From NCBI RefSeq assembly GCF_040183065.1, contig NC_091133.1, positions 137,326,306-137,390,305 of the forward strand: a stretch of 64,000 nt of DNA, given 5' to 3'. This stretch comes from Periplaneta americana (taxonomy: Eukaryota; Arthropoda; Insecta; Blattodea; Blattidae). Both the position numbers and the translations under genes were made by a program. A model generated the notes under the pieces. The model was not told the origin of the DNA, searched no databases, and saw nothing but the letters and a program-made list of their open reading frames with translations. Positions within the stretch are counted from its first letter, which is position 1. Each line of letters opens with the position of its first letter. Shown piece after piece: positions 22,283-34,655 of this stretch.

Positions 22283-22946
22283 AAAAACTGGAGATTTATC
22301 CTTCGAAGGGGTGGAAAAATTCAAATATCTTGGAGCAACAGTAACAAATATAAATGACACTCGGGAGGAAATTAAACGCAGAATAAATATGTGAAATGCC
22401 TGTTATTATTCGGTTGAGAAGCTTATATCATCCAGTCTGCTGTCCAAAAATCTGAAAGTTAGAATTTATAAAACAGTTATATTACCGGTTGTTCTGTATG
22501 GTTGTGAAACTTGGTCACTCTGAAAGAGGAACATAGGTTAAGGGTGTTTGAGAATAAGGTGCTTAGGAAAATATTTGGGGCTAAGAGGGATGAAGTTACA
22601 GGAGAATGGAGAAAGTTACACAACGCAGAACTGAACGCATTGTATTCTTCACGTGACATAATTAGGAACATTAAATCCAGACGTTTGCGATGGGCAGGGC
22701 ATGTAGCACGTATGGGCGAATCCAGGAATGCATATAGAGTGTTAGTTGGGAGACCAGAAGGAAAAAGACCTTTGGGGAGGCCGAGACGTAGATGGGAGGA
22801 TAATATTAAAATGGATTTGAGGGAGGTGGGATATGATGACAGGGACTGGATTAATCTTGCACAGGACAGGGACCGATGGCGGGCTTATGTGAGGGCGGCA
22901 ATGAACCTTAGGGTTCCTTAAAAGCTATTTGTAAGTAAGTAAGTAA
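22283..22946 (+). mobile_element. RTE-like LINE, 5'-truncated insertion
   Basis: Encodes the C-terminal third of the same LINE family as the full copy at 55869. KYLGATVTNINDTREEIKRR comes near the start, then LPVVLYGCETW, a frameshift near 22520, and an open 22511-22921 segment (FGAKRDEVTGEWRKLHNAEL, RWAGHVARMG, GRPRRRWEDNIKMDL) ending in a stop at 22919-22921. It ends in (GTAA)n. One R-to-stop change lies near 22391. Perfect duplications on both sides show a single insertion into the CR1-type LINE. Confidence 0.88.
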
Positions 22947-22962
22947 GAATTACAAATTAAAT
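22947..22962. repeat. 16-bp target site duplication, right copy
   Basis: gaattacaaattaaat, matching 22267-22282. Confidence 0.88.
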
Positions 22963-23612
22963 CTAGAATAACAAAATTGTATAATGATGAAATTACTGGA
23001 TATTGAAATATTTTGTGATAGATTAAGGAAACTATTTACAATAAATCAATTACTGACCAAGTGCCTAGTAAGTTCGCGTTTGAATTCAATTTTATTTCGA
23101 CAGTCCCTGATGCTAGCAGGTAGCGAATTCCAGAGTCTTGGCAGGGCTATTGTGAAAGAGGATGAGTATGAGGAGGTGCGATGGGATGGTATTGTTAGTA
23201 TTGTTTCATGGCGAGAGCGTGTGTTCAGATTATGGTGGGAAGAAAGGTAAGTGAAGCGAGACGACAGGTACGAAGGAATAGAAGAGTTCAAGATTTCGAA
23301 GAGAATCTATACTATACTATATTGTATTTTGTTTCAATTAAGTTCTTGTGTATTACACCATCGCATGGATCGGAAATAAAATCTAGCGGGGAAAAAAGTC
23401 GCTTTTCATGGTTGACAGATAGCATTTTAGATTACTTGTTTTGTCTGGCATTCTTCGAGATTCACGAAGTATTTGCATCCTCTGTCGTGGGAAGATAGCA
23501 GCCCCTGCAGAGTTATGTTAGACTGTGTTATCGCTTCCATTGCTCTGCTTTTTCGAGTCATTTTACAAAGGATTCTCCTTGTGAATACTCGGTGAAGAAG
23601 ACACCATGTACG

Positions 23613-23637
23613 TTATTATTATTATTATTATTATTAC

Positions 23638-23677
<40 letters not shown>
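23613..23677. repeat. (TTA)n microsatellite
   Basis: About 21 units with one TAC interruption. 23300-23612 and 23678-24190 around it are AT-rich with no gene recognised. Confidence 0.9.
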
Positions 23678-24199
23678 GCAATAATGGTAGGTACTATTGT
23701 ATTTCATATTTACAACAAATTCCTACTTACTGTTATTTATATTAATTAACTTTTTAGTTGTGCGTCTTCTTCCTGGTCCCATAGTGTCGTCAGAAGTCTA
23801 TTCTTTAATTCCAGTCATCAGATTTTGCGATGCTGCGTCTAAGTTATGAAAATGCAAGAAATTTTCTGAGTGGTATTGCGTACTACCATCTAGTGAAGGA
23901 TTATTTGACTATGTAGTGCAAAAATATGACCGTGAAAATTGTTCTAAAGGAATATCAAGAAGCATAAAAAACAAATCAAGAGTTTTAAGTGTGAATTGAA
24001 CAAGAGATGGAAACTGTGCATTAGGAAAAAACATCCATTTCTAACAATCTGCTTGGCTAAATGGAGAAGCTAAATTCTCTGATAGGGATGGAGGACTTGC
24101 AACCTGATGCAATTTCCATATGCATCTACGTGTCTCAGCTCATTTAAATGACAAAATTCTTTTGGTACGGCCACAATGTGTCAGAACGTAAATCTAGCT

Positions 24200-25075
24200 G
24201 GACAAATTTAGCAACTTCTCTCCTTTCTAACCTATTTTTTTTTAATTTAGTACAGACGTTAAAGGTACCGACAGTATTTATTTTTGTGTGTACAAACTCT
24301 GCGTTTGCATTAAAGGAACTACTCCTTTACAGGGGATGCATTTAGACAAAATTCAATAACTTTCCTCCTATGCAAGAAATTCTTATGAAACTTTGTAGGT
24401 ACATGAATTAGGGCTTACAGTTAACAAACAGTATATTTTTTGTTGAAAACCTCTGATTACGTTTGTACAAGATGGACTACCCCTTTGTAGGGAGTAAATT
24501 CAGACAAAATTAATAACTTCTCTTATCTAACAGATTTTTATGAAACTTTGTACAGAAGCTACAGGTGGCTTAAAAACGTAATCAGAGTTCGTGCACAATA
24601 TGTATGTGCGCACGTGCTCGTGCGTGCGTGCGTGAGTATACTTATATATACAGTTTCATAGAAATGTGTTAAGTAGGAAAAGTTATTAATTTTCTTCAAA
24701 ATCGCCCCATATAAAGGGGTTGTTGCTCCTATATAAATGTAATACAGTCTATAAACAAACAAAAAAAATGTGTTACCTGTAACTCTTATACTGTACAAAA
24801 ATTTCGTAAAACTCTGTTACGAGAAAGTTAATTAATCTTGTCTAAAACCACCCGCAATAAAGGAGTGGTTTCTTTTATATAAGCGTAATCGGAGTTTGTG
24901 CTACTTGTAACTCCTGTACAAATTTTCGTGAAAATCTGTTAGAATAAGGTGTAGTTGCTGTCATACAAACGTAAGCAGAGTTTGAACAAGAAACGTTCTA
25001 TGTTATCTGTAACTCCTGTATAAAGTTTCATAAAAGTCTGTTGTATAGAAGAGAAGTTATTAATTTTGTCGAGCT
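24200..25075 (+). repeat. Diverged tandem array, ~120-150-bp unit
   Basis: About six degenerate units repeat the same order of blocks: 'gtaactcctgtacaaa', 'tttcatgaaa(c)tctgtta', 'agttattaattttgtc', a 'cccctttaaaggggt' hairpin-like motif, then 'tataaacgtaatcagagtt'. Unit spacing varies and divergence is high, so the array is old. No protein is encoded. Confidence 0.65.
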
Positions 25076-25129
25076 AGATTTGCGTTCTGGCCCACTGTGC
25101 ATCGCTACTGCGTTGCTGGATAAAGTATT

Positions 25130-25975
25130 TATGTGTTTTTTCTTATCTTTAACGCCACATAGGTTGCAGCCGCCAAATTACTCTTCAAGGAACGACCACT
25201 CATATAAATTGAGGGAAAGAAGACAGAGGACGGACACTGGAAAGTTTTCTTTTCTCAATCGTACTATCAGGGACTGGAATGCTTTACCTGCAGACTTACT
25301 AAAGGCTTTACCAACAACCAAAAATGTATTTAAAAATAGGCTTAAGGACCTTACTAATAGACGATAATTATACACAGTATTTAAAGGGTGTAAATGATAT
25401 GTTGTTATTGAAGTGTTGTATCAGTGAAGAATTATGTTGTGTCAGTGAAGTGTGTTGTATCAGTGAAGAAGTATGTCGTGTCAGTGAAGTGTGCTGTGTA
25501 AGTAAAACGTGTTCCTGCCAGTGAAGCTTTATAGTTTATAGTGGCAGTGCATAGTATTTGAACAGTGAAATGTTTTTGAAGTGTTAGTGAAATCAGGATA
25601 GAATCAGTGAAATGTGTCGTAGTTCCACTGCAGTGAGTGAGTTGACAGCGAAATGAGTGTAATTTGAAAGGTACTTGTGCAGATATGAACGTATCATACT
25701 GGTGGGTTTTAGTTCGATCTTAGTTTTAAGATACAAATTAGATTTATTTCAAATGTTATTTTAAGTGATCGTTTCATTTAATTTAGTATATTTCCTGTTG
25801 TTGTTATTATTATTATTATTATTAATTAGTGTTAGTATTAATTATTAGTATTATTATTAATTATATTTTTAATTAATAAGTTTATTATTGCCATTATTGA
25901 GTGTAATTAGTTACCACTGCCACCGGGTATATACCCACTGCAGTGTGAATAAATACACATACACACATACATAAT
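25130..25975 (+). mobile_element. LINE 3' end with C-terminal ORF tail and VNTR in the 3' UTR
   Basis: The frame ending at 25367 contains RQRTDTGKFSFLNRTIRDWN and then LPADLL, with a final FKNRLKDL. This is the ending typical of CR1/Jockey-like LINE proteins. The 3' UTR begins with a minisatellite of 'gtgt(c/t)agtgaagt' units (about 25405-25560) and finishes near 25975 with 'gcagtgtgaataaatacaca' plus a short CATA repeat. No RT core is left, so it is a 5'-truncated copy. Confidence 0.65.
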
Positions 25976-26284
25976 GGCCTATAATATGTTAACATTCTGT
26001 TAAGCTTGTAAATTTTTCCAAGGCACCTTATCAGGCATTTTTAACTCCATGTGTAATTGTCAATTAATTTGGTTTCCAGGAGAGCAGCTCCAACTTGAAT
26101 CATCTCAATAAGGACTTCACGGTCTACACTGCTTCCATTTCCGCTGTTCTCACAGTCGCATATCCGCCAGTACGAGCTGCAGAACAATGCACACCAGCTA
26201 CAGGCCAGTTGCGTAATTCTGCTATAGTGTACATTTCCAAAATACCTTCAGATGAAGTTGCATGCAACCCTTGCATTACTGTTA
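25976..26284. other. Plain sequence, nothing recognised
   Basis: No repeat match or convincing frame. Confidence 0.3.
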
Positions 26285-26715
26285 TAGTTCATTCATTCAT
26301 TCATTCATTCATAGTGTTCTGTCCAAGGGCAGGTCTTTCACCAAACCCAACATTCTCCTCATATGATCGATATACAGTATCTTAATGTCATTTATCATCT
26401 AATAACTTCTTCTGCTCCGAACTCTTCTCCCGTTCACCATTCCTTCCAGTGCATCCTTCAGAAGGCAGAGATCCAGCCAAATCCTTTTCTCTTGATCAGT
26501 TTCAGCATCATCCACTTTCTTATTTTGTCTGTTCACTTCACACGCTCATCCTTCTCCATATCCACATTTGAAATGCTTCTCTTCGCTTCTCTTCACTTCG
26601 TCGTAATGTCCATGTTTCTGCCCCATACAATGCTATATTCCACACAAAGCACTTCACTAGTCTCTTCCTTAGTTCTTCTTTCAAATGCTCCTTTTTCTAT
26701 TAAAGCTTCCTTTGC
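26285..26715 (-). mobile_element. LINE family D tail (reverse orientation)
   Basis: The reverse complement encodes the same C-terminal segment as 35700-36185 ('tggacattacgacgaagtg', then 'gggagaagagttcgg'). It ends in (GAAT)n at 26285-26310, the family's 3' terminal repeat. An internal loss of about 20 bases lies near 26358. It is a dead 5'-truncated copy. Confidence 0.75.
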
Positions 26716-28100
26716 CATTGCTGACTTCTTGGCAGCAGCAGCGGCCACTAAATCAGCAGTGAGGAAAACTGAGCTGTCGCCTGATACGGGAGCGGTGAAG
26801 CGCCAGATGGTCGAGAGTCGCTTACCTCACGCACGGATTGGCAACATCGACCGTGCAGCACACCACGGCTTTCCGCAGTCATTCACTGTCACGCAGTTCT
26901 TGTCCTCACATATCAGAGTGACGACTCTACATATAGCAGGATGGGTGAAGACAGTGACTGAGAAATCGTGGACTACTTTGAAGCTAGAAGCTGATTCCTA
27001 ATGGGTACATTAAAATTAATGTAGCCTACACGTAATTTTTACAGTACACAGACCAATAGTTATATAGCATTTAAGGAAAAGTTTGAAAAAAAAAAGTATT
27101 CAAAATACAATGATAGAACTTTCATTGCAGTTAATTGTGGGAGGAAGAACTCTGAAAGGCAAAATATAAATATTAACATAACACTTAAAAACTTTGAAAA
27201 TATCGATTACATATCGAAATATGTTCCAAAAATGTAGAGAGTAATATTGTAAACCACAACAAATACAAATATCTTAATAAAACTGAAACAGATTAATAAT
27301 GGAATCCGAAAATACTGGCGCGCGCGATCATGACATTATTTATAATATGGCCATCTTCCGGAACAACTAAGAGACGCTTCGCATGAGAAAATATTCCACA
27401 CAAAAAATTTAATTCAGACGATTTTCTAAATTTTTTTCCGCAGACAAAATTATACTGACCTAAAAACAAAAATGTCCTTGCTTATTGAAAATATCAATAC
27501 ACGTCTTTCGGATTTAAATTTACTTGTCCAGGTTTTATATTTCATAATTATTTAAAGTAGTTTATATGGAAAAGTAGTTATACCGTTGAAATCAGCAGTC
27601 TTTCCTGAAGCTAGTAATATAATTTGTTGGAGATAACTTCAAGAACTCCACGGAGAACGAAATGCCTCGGGCTCCGAAACGGCGTATTCAGTAGGACAGT
27701 TAATAGGTACCCTTGGCAACAGCGTGATTTCCTTGACCCGTCTGATGTAGTGGCCGTTACGCAGAAATATAATTTTACCAATATGGTGCGCGGCATATAG
27801 TCTACAACTTACCGGCATTATAACCCGTCATAACGCGAGTTTAATGGGGAGATCCGATCGGTCTCTCGCACAGGAGCAAAACAAATTAGCAGTGAATGGC
27901 GGTGATTTAGGCTTATAGTACCATATAAATAAAGCGCCGGTAAGGTATATATATATAATCATCTGCCATTGAATAAGGATGACCACAAGGATCCAGAAAA
28001 TAAATACATGTGTAGAACAAAACAATGAAAATAGACGCAATAAATTTCAAAAGGAAATTAAAGTGAAGGTGAAATTACATTTCTTGAAATAGAGATGAAA
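26716..28100. other. Long plain stretch
   Basis: 26740-27000 is GC-richer with a frame to 27001 that partly reads LINE antisense; no host domain is recognised. The remainder is AT-rich. No gene is supported. Confidence 0.3.
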
Positions 28101-28103
28101 TTG

Positions 28104-28172
28104 CAAATGTTACGTTGATCTCGCCTTTTATCAAAACATATTATTTTGAAAATGATGCACATATTTCTGAAT
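28104..28172 (+). repeat. Dispersed repeat, inverted partner at 32555-32640
   Basis: 'gttgatctcgcctttt', followed by 'caaaacatatta', '..aatgatgcacatatttctgaatgcaa', resembles the reverse complement of 32560-32640. It may belong to the mariner-type fragment that follows. Confidence 0.45.
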
Positions 28173-28259
28173 GCAAAATTCATATCGGAGAAACTTGCAC
28201 ATGTTCTGGAAATAATAGAGCCAAGTCCCAGGAAATCTTCACGCCAATCATCACAAGAA

Positions 28260-28400
28260 TGCGACATATCACAAAGAAGACTCGAGGGAAAATGCTGCAC
28301 ATTTTACCTTATGGAGTGACAGTGGTTCATCGACTGCGGCAAGGAGATCCAACCACACACGTGAATTTCTGTTTCAATATGCTCACGACGCACAGTGGTT
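28260..28400 (+). pseudogene. Tc1/mariner-type transposase fragment
   Basis: Reads KMLHILPYGVTVVHRLRQGD, then PTTHVNFCFNML. This resembles the linker between the DNA-binding domain and the first catalytic region (VVHRL-x-x-GD..R-x-x-FC-x-x-ML) in the transposase group represented at 7950-8213. No catalytic aspartate is retained and the frame ends at 28447. Call by motif recognition only. Confidence 0.4.
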
Positions 28401-29680
28401 CATTTTCCAAATTTCTTGGCCAAAACCTCTGGAGATGTTTGAATTAATTTGAACGTAACAAAGTTGAAACAAATCGTAAAAGTAACATAATTAAGAATTA
28501 AATATCGAGTAAATTCACATAAATAGCTATAGTATATGCTTTTTTGCGTGGATGATCATTTCATTGCTTCTTAGGATATTCAAAGTTATAGTCTATTTTA
28601 TCTATATACATAAATCTATATATAATGTGTGTACAGTACAGTAATTATTTCATTCGCTAGCATCCTAGTCTGCGGAGGTAAGGGAGTCATCTTTATCAGA
28701 GGCCTGAGTGGACACACCTAAATGTGTAGATGCATCTGGAGCTGACAGAAGTGCCATTACATCTGCAGACAAATGCTTCAGTTTCTTTCTTGGGACTTTC
28801 AATATTCTTTATGAAGTATGGTCCAACAATTCCTGCAGATCAGTTTCAGCAGACTTTTCTGTTATTTGAATGGCATTGGTATCGGAATAGCATGTATTTT
28901 GTGCTTCTAGCACCCTTCTGTATTGCTGGAAAATGTAGGCGATGGATTTTTAGTCTCGGACCTAATCAGGTTATAATGGAATTTTGTTAATTTAACTTCA
29001 ACTAGAATGGACAATGATCTGAACTTAATTTATCAGCTTTTCTGCATGTTGACGTACTGATTGGTGTTGAAAATTGTACGTCTTTTATTGCAGCAGCAGT
29101 AGTAACAATCTCTCCTGCTTCACGAAGACTCATTTGTGTGGCATATGCGAGTTCGAAGGAACTATGTTTTGTCTTAATCCCTGTGCTTTTCGTCTTTTAA
29201 AACGTTCACCACTTTACTAAATTCTAGTAATGGACGTTCGACTCTCTATTGCGTTTCAGTAACGCATATTGGAAAATTCGCAGATTTTCAAGCCATTTCG
29301 TATTCTGTGGTAGGAATCTTTCAACTGTCCTATTTGACCATTGCCATCTGGTTCTAAAATTATATATTAAATGTTTTAACACATTCTTTAGTTCAGCGGA
29401 TGATGTTGCAGGGGAATCGGTTACGATTCTAATGCGTTCTCTTAAATAATCATACTTTTCTTCAAAATTAGATGATGAACGTTCCTGTAGTATAGTAAAC
29501 AATTCACGTCTAGTGAGGTTTTGTGATGACTTTCATATCCTGAAAGGAATAACAGAAATAATTCAAATTTTAATAAATTGATGAAGGATTAATATACGAT
29601 ACAACAATTTTTTGTGGCAACGTATTTTATAGGTAAGCAAAATGAAATAATGCACAAGAAAGCTAGAGTTTTCACCTATT
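28401..29680. other. Mostly unrecognised; possible decayed element
   Basis: The minus-strand frame 29224-29502 is acidic/basic-rich with FLPQNTKWLE near its centre. This looks protein-like and may be an element remnant, but I cannot name a family. 28730-28990 is open on the plus strand without recognisable content. Confidence 0.25.
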
Positions 29681-29689
29681 CTTCGACAT

Positions 29690-30060
29690 TGGAACCAAGT
29701 CTCTCGACATATTTCTCCTATCGTGACACGTTTCAGTACACCTCGTTCATAAAACTTTTTTTGGCGTAAGCCTATAGCTACCTGCGCTCGACCATTTCAC
29801 TTCTTCATCCGAACCGAAGCGTTGTCCTCCTAGCAATTTCTTCATTGATCCGAAGAGGTGAAAGTCAGACGATGCAAGGTCTGGACTGTAGTGTGGGTGA
29901 TTGCCGCCTTAATGATGCCTCTGATATTGGGTGGTGTTGCAGCAGTCACCGGTCGGCCGGAACGTGCTTTGTCGGCGGCAGAATTCTTCGAAGAACTTGC
30001 ACCACCTTGAGATGTTGCTATGGTCCAGACAATCAAGCGCCATACACCTCCAATATTTCC
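29690..30060 (-). pseudogene. Mariner transposase, internally deleted
   Basis: Read on the minus strand. 30036-29900 holds the end of the N-terminal DNA-binding region (DKARSGRPVTAATPPNI). It then jumps, near 29890, to HPHYSPDLASSDFHLFG, the segment around the third catalytic aspartate (29890-29840), and KKLLGGQRFGSDEEVK (29836-29790). A shifted frame with KKFYERGVLKRV and a G-x-YVE-like ending lies near 29690. The middle, with the first two catalytic aspartates, is gone, as in many non-autonomous mariners. Terminal repeats were not identified. Confidence 0.7.
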
Positions 30061-31210
30061 CTGTGGATTTCACTCGATTTTTTTGTTTTTTCGCAAAAAA
30101 ATGGACTACACCTCGCTGCCCTTCACAAGTGAATGATGGTAGAAAACGCGTAATTTTTACTCAGTTACAGTTTATTTAGCCAGGGTGACATCCAATCGAA
30201 TCATTGCTGTATGTAGTGCAAGATTCAAACTAACTACCTCCCAAATTTGAACGTCCTAACCAAAATAGTATTCCGTTAAATAATTGTTGTGTGTTACTTT
30301 CCGATCCTTCCTTGTATTACAACGCAAAGACGCTGTGCGCACTTCAAAACTAAATTCGAGCTAGTGGGCCCAGTGGCAGTTGGGGGCAGACTTTCTTTAT
30401 TGGTAGGGCCTACATGAAAAGCATCCACATAGGTATGATTTATAATGAGTAACTTGACAGGACCTCGCAGGACCGATAACTTTTAACCTCCGTGAATCTG
30501 CCGCTTTCACATTTTCAACCACAATCAACATGACTATATTATTTAATATCTAAATGCCGTTAGTTAATTAAGTAATAAATTAAAACTATGTTCAAATATT
30601 CTACACATCTCCAGGAATCGAATCCATGCTTCAGCTTTTATTTTCACACTTATACCACTTATTTATAACACTTCAAAAACGACCTTTCTTTCACCACGCA
30701 AACTCAGCAACTACATTGTCCAAGAGAGACGCATTTTCAGCCATGTATTTACAAGCACAGGACTGGAGATGGGAGATAAGATATACGATGTCTACATGCC
30801 CTGTCCTTCCTCTTCAACTTCAGACAACAAACAATCCTCTCCTATATGTTTCAGTTTTGGGGTTTTGGCCAGGAATTCGGGAAAATGAACCACTCGGTAC
30901 TGTTCAGCCAACAGAGCGCGGGTTGAAATCAGGGTTTAAGCCACAGCCGCATTTGTCGAATTTTGCTGCTCGACTTCTAAAAATGCAGCAAACTTTGCAT
31001 GTAAATGTGCAAAACCACACTGAACTTCAGAAACTAAGATGGTAATGGAGAAAATGAAATCAGAGATGTGTTTGAACTAATCTGAATTTAAATGAAATGC
31101 TAATGGCAATGGGCAATGTTCAAAAAGGTATTGAGCAATAGATGTTCAGGAATTGATTTCAAAGCGTTGGTGCACTTCATGTAAGTTAAGTGAACAATTT
31201 CTTCTAATTG
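30061..31210. other. Plain sequence, nothing recognised
   Basis: The frame 30626-31045 (139 codons) shows no domain or codon pattern that supports a gene. Confidence 0.3.
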
Positions 31211-31214
31211 ATTT

Positions 31215-31323
31215 ATATAATTCCATCGCAAATTGTAAATTGCGAGCGAGGATTTAGTTACATGAAGCTTGCAAAAACTGAAATTAGGAACCGCCTTTCA
31301 GTAAAAGACTTAGAACTCTGCTA
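31215..31323 (+). pseudogene. hAT-type C-terminal dimerisation fragment
   Basis: One frame reads NCERGFSYMKLAKTEIRNRL and then SVKDLELC before a stop. This is the conserved hAT dimerisation core (CERxFS..K..IR..L). It differs in sequence from the hAT at 9368-12216, so it belongs to a second lineage. Nothing upstream is intact. Confidence 0.6.
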
Positions 31324-34300
31324 ACAATAAATCTTGAAGGGCCTACTAGTAAAGAATTTCAACGTTTAGAGTGCTCATAAAACAATGTATTTTAATGTGA
31401 TGTGATGTAAATTCAGCAGTAATTGATACTTACATAAGTATATCTAGAGTGTGATCAGTTGGATTGAAAGTAGTAAAACTCCAAGAAACAAATTACATAA
31501 CTTTTTGTTTCTGCATACTTCATTAATTGTATCTTTCTGCACAATTATTCATAATATTGCACAAGCATTTCGCATTTGCACAAATATAATTTTTCATTTG
31601 TGCATTTTTGTGACAATTATTTATTTTCTAGCTTGAACCCTGGTTGAAATTAATTTATACTTATTTGGCTTGGGCCTTAAAGAAACGCAAATCAGTCCTT
31701 TTTCCGCGAATTATAATTATACTGATGAAGTAAAATAATACCAACATTTTAATGCATGTACGATTAAATGTCCAACCGACACCCATCCAGATATCGTAAC
31801 TTACTGTTCAGTTAGACTTCATATTTCGCAACGGAATTTGTGTCGTCAGTGCTCTGTCATACACACAGAGCATAGATTATGTTTTACCTGGGAGGCTGAC
31901 AGATTATTCTTGCTCATGTCCCTACAGGAGTCATATCTCTCGCAGCCGTTCCTGACTCCTGTGGCCTCTGGCTAGTCTTCGGGTTTGGGGCCGGGCTCGG
32001 GTGATAATTATAACAATCTCGAGTTTCGGATCGGGTTCGGGTCTGGTTCAGATCGGGCCGGACGGGGTCTAAGAATTTCGATCTGTATCTATCTCAATTA
32101 ATTACGGACGAAGCCTGGTTATGTCCAATCTCCGAATACAAAGCAGTGGACACTGAATATCCTAATTCAGTGCATGAAATTCCTGTCCACGATCAGAAGT
32201 GGGTGTGTAATGCGGCATTACTGCGCGCAGGGTAATTGAGCCGATTCTCTTTTACAATTTTATGTGCGAGACATACTGCAGCCTTTTTTTTATATATAAT
32301 ATTGACTGAAGCTGAAAAATAGCACAGGCCTACTTACTTCTAGCAGGGTATCTTGACTGCACATACAGCCGCCATATAGCTAGAAGCATTAGAAGAAGGG
32401 TCGTAATTGTCGGACTTTAATGTTTGTCATTTCTGTATGTGGGAAAATTTAAAACTGAAAGTATACGTAAACAATCCATTCACTCTTGAAGAGCTCGAGA
32501 ATGAAATCAGGCCAGTATGAGTGAAATTACAATTAGAGTTTCAGAATGTTCTACACCGGTGTGATTCTTGCATTCAGAAATATGTAGGCTACATCATTTA
32601 CAACATATGCTTTGATGAAAAGCGAGATCAACATAATGTTTTCTTATTGCCTCTTACCGGCATACTATTTGTACGAACCTACAGGCCTACATCACCACCG
32701 ATTCGTTTCCCCCCCCCCCCACTACAGACCGGTTGTAATGCTGGTGAGTTGTGTATGCTGCGCACTATGCTACATTGGACGAGCGCTCACATCTGTAGCA
32801 TGCGATAATTTTTGTGAATTTCTTCACTTCCAACATCTTCCTCCCTGCTTGAATTCTGGTTTTGCCTTTCTGATTGTTCTCCATTTCTGTTTTCCTCCTT
32901 CTATCACCATCCGAATAAAGCGTTGACATCGTCTACAATTTTTGGACTACTTTAGTAAGCTAAGGGCTGGTGGATATATTTTGCCTAGTTTCATACACTC
33001 TGACATTGTCATTCTGCTAATTCTTGAGAATGATCCCTTGTCAATGGAAACGATTATTGTACGTGAAATATCTTAAAAAATAATAAGTACAGTGGAAGTG
33101 TGAGACGCAGAATAAGCTGCTGAGGAATGGAAGAAAACTGCACTCGTAATACATCGATGGAATCCATTTTATGCCAAGGATGTAGATTGTAAACAAGCCA
33201 CGTGAAGACTTTCCAGAACGAACCACATAACTTATTATCCCTCGACGTAGTTTATTCTAAGACATGTTTTAGAGTACGATAGGCTATTACACACAGTGAA
33301 ACTTCCCGTCTATAATAACATCGACAAGTGACAAACTTAAGCGCAATTCGCTGCGTCCGTCTGTACCGCGATCGGTGGCGACATTAGTGAGATATGTCCG
33401 AACAGGTATATAAAACAACAGAAATTAGAGCGAAGAATTCAGCGATGCTCGTGGACGACAGGAACTGGCATGTAGGCCTACGCAGTAGGAGACAAACATT
33501 CAAGTTCCTGGAGGGATTCGAAACCACGACTCCGCATGGAAATTGCGTCAATTTCTTGAGAGTATAAAATATTGATTGACAAGCAGCGCTATCGGTCGTA
33601 TTTCATGGGGTGTGCGCATTTCTATGGGGTTTGCTCCCTCCCCTCACCGAGCCCGGGGTGTTCATCATTCCCAGTGACACGGAGCGCTGGACTGAAATTT
33701 GCAATAACATAAATTAGCAACTGGATAGCAGCGCACTGTAGGTACGACTGATAATATATTGTGTGCAACGCTCTATGAAATATTGTTATCGACAAATACG
33801 GCTCAGGCGTTTCAGGGGCGCCCGTTGGCTGAGTGCTGAAGAAATGTAATACTTCACTTCTTCCTAACAGCAGAGTTCTTGCACTGCGCTACATTTAAGA
33901 GGCTGAGACAGCAAAGCCCTTCGGCAGGTAAAATGCACTGCTAATGAAATGACTCTATACTGTAGCTCGGAACAAAATATTTGATTTCAGGTCTAGTACC
34001 AGCTCAGCTAACTGTCAAGCTTCCTACAAGAACTACGCAAATAATTCAGATTAGATCAATGTGTTGTAAAGTGAAAATAACTAAGAGAAAATGAAATGCA
34101 GAGAAGTTGCAAGTCTGAAAATTATTCTGACATTGAAATGAATTATGAAAAAGATGCAGCAAAATACAAATGTGGAATAGCACCGAAATATATGAACTGT
34201 ACACGGCAGAGAGAATGAACAGACTTGCCGGAACATTCAGCGTCATATGCCATTGTTGTATGAAGCTTAGAAGTCAGATCGGACCTACTTAAACACAGAA

Positions 34301-34590
34301 ACAAAGCGAATACAATAGTGTCAGCATAGCCTGCCGAGTTATAGTCTACGTTCACGTAAGGAAGAAAAGACACAATGTTATCTGACAGAGATGAATCTAT
34401 ACTTGAAGCAAAATTACGATGGTTTGAAGAATACTTTTACCATCACCCGTGCGAACTATTGCAATGAACAAAGAAATAATCTAAAATCTGGAGATTTCAT
34501 CTTCCTGAGAGACTTTCTGAAGGCAGTTAAAATTAATCTATACAGATTTAATGCAACATCATTCAGTAAATAAAAGCAACTAATTGAAAT
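31324..34590. other. Long plain stretch with one dispersed repeat and a GC patch
   Basis: 31975-32073 is an imperfect run of 'tcgggttcggg'-like units. 32555-32640 is the partner of 28104-28172. A 12-C run lies at 32708-32720. No gene or complete element is recognised. Confidence 0.3.
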
Positions 34591-34591
34591 G

Positions 34592-34592
34592 C

Positions 34593-34655
<63 letters not shown>
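34592..34655. repeat. (AAT)n microsatellite
   Basis: About 21 units. The 34656-35590 region after it is AT-rich; the frames there have no recognisable product. Confidence 0.9.

Larger units (their letters stand above)
21985..23291 (-). mobile_element. CR1/Jockey-type LINE 3' end, interrupted
   Basis: The minus-strand frame 23291-23046 encodes the conserved C-terminal tail of LINE reverse-transcriptase proteins (NTRSRHETILTIPSHRTSSY, then LPRLWNSLPASIRD). Its 3' UTR continues at 23045-22963 and, beyond an insertion, 22282-21985. There it ends with 'agaggggcagagaaggcctg' and 'gccttatctctacca' in the element's sense. The insertion at 22283-22946 is an RTE-like tail bordered by 16-bp duplications. 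Confidence 0.75.

Noticed and set aside
23046..23250. Plus-strand frame 22984-23250 as a gene
   Set aside because: It is the antisense of a clear LINE C-terminal tail on the minus strand.
26363..27001. 212-codon plus-strand gene
   Set aside because: The first two thirds are the antisense of a LINE family D tail.
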